Shown: positions 7,448 to 9,158 of the stretch, one piece after another
Numbering within the stretch: the stretch's first letter is position 1
How the letters are laid out: every line of letters starts with the position of its first letter
Origin: an uncultured Ideonella sp.
GTDB lineage: Bacteria > Pseudomonadota > Gammaproteobacteria > Burkholderiales > Burkholderiaceae
DNA length: 9,158 nucleotides
Reading direction: 5' to 3'
Assembly (NCBI GenBank): GCA_946479475.1
Contig: CAMLGG010000212.1
Location: 1-9,158 of the forward strand
Made by a program: the position numbers and the translations under genes
Notes under the pieces: model-generated
Databases searched by the model: none
What the model was told of the DNA's origin: nothing
Seen by the model: only the letters and a program-made list of their open reading frames with translations

Positions 7448-9158
7448 CCCGCCAGATCCGAAACATCGCCATCATTGCCCACGTCGACCACGGCAAGACG
7501 ACCCTCGTCGACCAACTGCTGCGCCAGAGCGGCACCTTCCGCGAGAACGAGAAGGTCGCCGAGCGCGTGATGGACAGCAACGACATCGAGAAGGAGCGGG
7601 GCATCACCATCCTGGCCAAGAACTGCGCGGTCAGCTGGAAGGGCACCCACATCAACATCGTCGACACCCCGGGCCACGCCGACTTCGGCGGCGAGGTCGA
7701 GCGGGCGCTGTCGATGGTCGACGGCGTGGTGCTCCTGATCGATGCGCAGGAAGGCCCGATGCCGCAGACCCGCTTCGTGACCAAGAAGGCGCTCGCCCTG
7801 GGCCTGAAGCCCATCGTCGTGGTCAACAAGGTCGACAAGCCCGGCTCGCGGCCGGACTACGTGATCAACGCCGCCTTCGAGCTCTTCGACAAGCTCGGTG
7901 CCAACGACGAGCAGCTCGACTTCCCGGTGGTCTACGCCTCGGGCCTCAACGGCTGGGCGTCGCTGAAGGAGGGCGCGCCCGGCGAGCAGTGGGGCACCGA
8001 CATGACGCCCCTGTTCGACACGGTGCTCGAGCACGTGCCGGCGCACGAGGGCTCGGCCACCGACCCGCTGCAGCTGCAGATCTCCTCGCTGGACTACTCG
8101 AGCTACGTCGGCCGCATCGGCGTGGGCCGGGTCAACCAGGGCACCATCAAGCCGGGCATGGACGTGGTCGTGATGGAAGGCCCTGACGGCAAGACCACCA
8201 AGGGCCGCATCAACCAGGTGCTGAAGTTCGAGGGCCTGGAGCGCGTGCAGGCCACGGAGGCCGGCCCGGGCGACATCGTGCTCATCAACGGCATAGAGGA
8301 CATCGGCATCGGCGTCACGGTGACGGATCCGCTCGATCCGAAGCCGCTGCCCATGCTCAAGGTCGACGAGCCGACGCTGACGATGAACTTCTGCGTCAAC
8401 ACCTCGCCGCTGGCCGGCCGCGAGGGCAAGTTCGTCACCAGCCGCCAGATCTGGGACCGCCTGCAGAAGGAGCTGCAGAGCAACGTCGCCCTGCGCGTGA
8501 AGGAGACGGACGAGGACGGCATCTTCGAGGTCTCCGGCCGCGGCGAACTGCACCTGACCATCCTGCTGGAGAACATGCGCCGCGAGGGCTACGAGCTGGC
8601 CGTGAGCAAGCCGCGCGTCGTCTTCCATGAAGTGAACGGCGAGAAGCACGAGCCTATCGAGCTGGTCACGGCCGACGTCGAGGACACCCACCAGGGCGGC
8701 GTGATGCAGGCCCTGGGCGAGCGCAAGGCCGAGCTGGTGAACATGGAAACCGACGGCCGGGGCCGCGTGCGCCTGGAGTACCGCATCCCGGCCCGGGGCC
8801 TGATCGGCTTCTCCAACGAGTTCATGAACCTGACGCGCGGCACGGGCCTGATCAGCAACATCTTCGACGGCTACGAGCCCTTCAAGGGCGACATCGCCAG
8901 CCGCAAGAACGGCGTCCTGATCTCGATGGACGATGGCGAGATCTTCACCTACGCGCTCGGCAAGCTGGACGACCGGGGCCGCATGTTCGTCAGGGCGGGC
9001 GACCCGGTCTACGAGGGCATGATCGTCGGCGTGCACAGCCGCGACAACGACCTCGTCGTCAACGCCACCCGCATGAAGCAGCTGACCAACTTCCGCGTGA
9101 GCGGCAAGGAGGACGCGATCAAGATCACGCCGCCCATCGACCTCACGCTCGAATACGG
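7444..9158 (+). CDS. typA: Ribosome-associated GTPase TypA/BipA (3' end beyond window)
   Basis: TypA (BipA) is a translational GTPase of the EF-G/LepA group that binds the 70S ribosome and supports 50S assembly and growth under cold or stress. The frame opens at the ATG overlapping the truB stop and stays open for 571 codons to the window edge without a stop. The family is about 607 residues, so roughly 35-40 C-terminal residues are missing. GTPase motifs are AHVDHGKTT (12-20), RGITI (52-56), DTPGH (74-78) and NKVD (128-131), with the SGLNG loop at 166-170. Domain II follows from about 200. An EF-G-like domain III with [18 protein letters not shown] comes next, then a domain V-like region and the BipA-specific C-terminal part with IPARGLIGF. 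All signatures point to BipA rather than EF-G or LepA. It is the last operon gene visible here. Confidence 0.96.
   Translation, partial: MTRQIRNIAIIAHVDHGKTTLVDQLLRQSGTFRENEKVAERVMDSNDIEKERGITILAKNCAVSWKGTHINIVDTPGHADFGGEVERALSMVDGVVLLIDAQEGPMPQTRFVTKKALALGLKPIVVVNKVDKPGSRPDYVINAAFELFDKLGANDEQLDFPVVYASGLNGWASLKEGAPGEQWGTDMTPLFDTVLEHVPAHEGSATDPLQLQISSLDYSSYVGRIGVGRVNQGTIKPGMDVVVMEGPDGKTTKGRINQVLKFEGLERVQATEAGPGDIVLINGIEDIGIGVTVTDPLDPKPLPMLKVDEPTLTMNFCVNTSPLAGREGKFVTSRQIWDRLQKELQSNVALRVKETDEDGIFEVSGRGELHLTILLENMRREGYELAVSKPRVVFHEVNGEKHEPIELVTADVEDTHQGGVMQALGERKAELVNMETDGRGRVRLEYRIPARGLIGFSNEFMNLTRGTGLISNIFDGYEPFKGDIASRKNGVLISMDDGEIFTYALGKLDDRGRMFVRAGDPVYEGMIVGVHSRDNDLVVNATRMKQLTNFRVSGKEDAIKITPPIDLTLEY

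Noticed and set aside
7321..9036. A 571-codon antisense open frame across typA
   Set aside because: It lies wholly over typA and the end of truB, both certain genes, and has the same mirrored composition.

Overview
This is a GC-rich chromosomal segment of ordinary core genes, most likely from a betaproteobacterium of the order Burkholderiales. That placement rests on the protein sequences, the strong G/C bias at third codon positions, and the gene order rimP-nusA-infB-rbfA-truB-typA. In enterobacteria the same cluster continues into rpsO-pnp, and typA lies elsewhere. No 16S rRNA or other decisive marker is present, so the genus is not claimed. I see no mobile element, CRISPR array, tRNA, rRNA or defence system.

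Layout: positions 1-55 hold two perfect G/C-tract hairpins just beyond the stop codon of fabI. fabI (enoyl-ACP reductase, fatty acid elongation) occupies 56-841 on the minus strand. A divergent intergenic region (842-1023) follows. On the plus strand it carries a promoter with a perfect TATAAT box and, about 30 bases after the expected transcription start, an intrinsic terminator with an eight-T tract ahead of rimP. It looks like an attenuated leader for the downstream operon.

The plus-strand operon runs from rimP (1024-1572) through nusA (1569-3059), infB (3116-6040), rbfA (6114-6494) and truB (6491-7447) to typA (7444 to the window end, where it is cut off). Three junctions (rimP/nusA, rbfA/truB, truB/typA) are 4-base ATGA overlaps, which suggests translational coupling. 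The two junctions around infB are real gaps, and the one after infB contains a strong intrinsic terminator only 14 bases before the rbfA start.

The operon genes share one theme: making and running ribosomes. RimP and RbfA mature the 30S subunit, NusA controls transcription elongation, pausing and termination, IF2 (infB) places initiator tRNA on the ribosome, TruB makes pseudouridine 55 in tRNA, and TypA/BipA is a ribosome-associated GTPase. The points most worth a second look are regulatory: the leader attenuator, the terminator inside the operon, and the likely mis-extended rimP start. I found no convincing new biological system.
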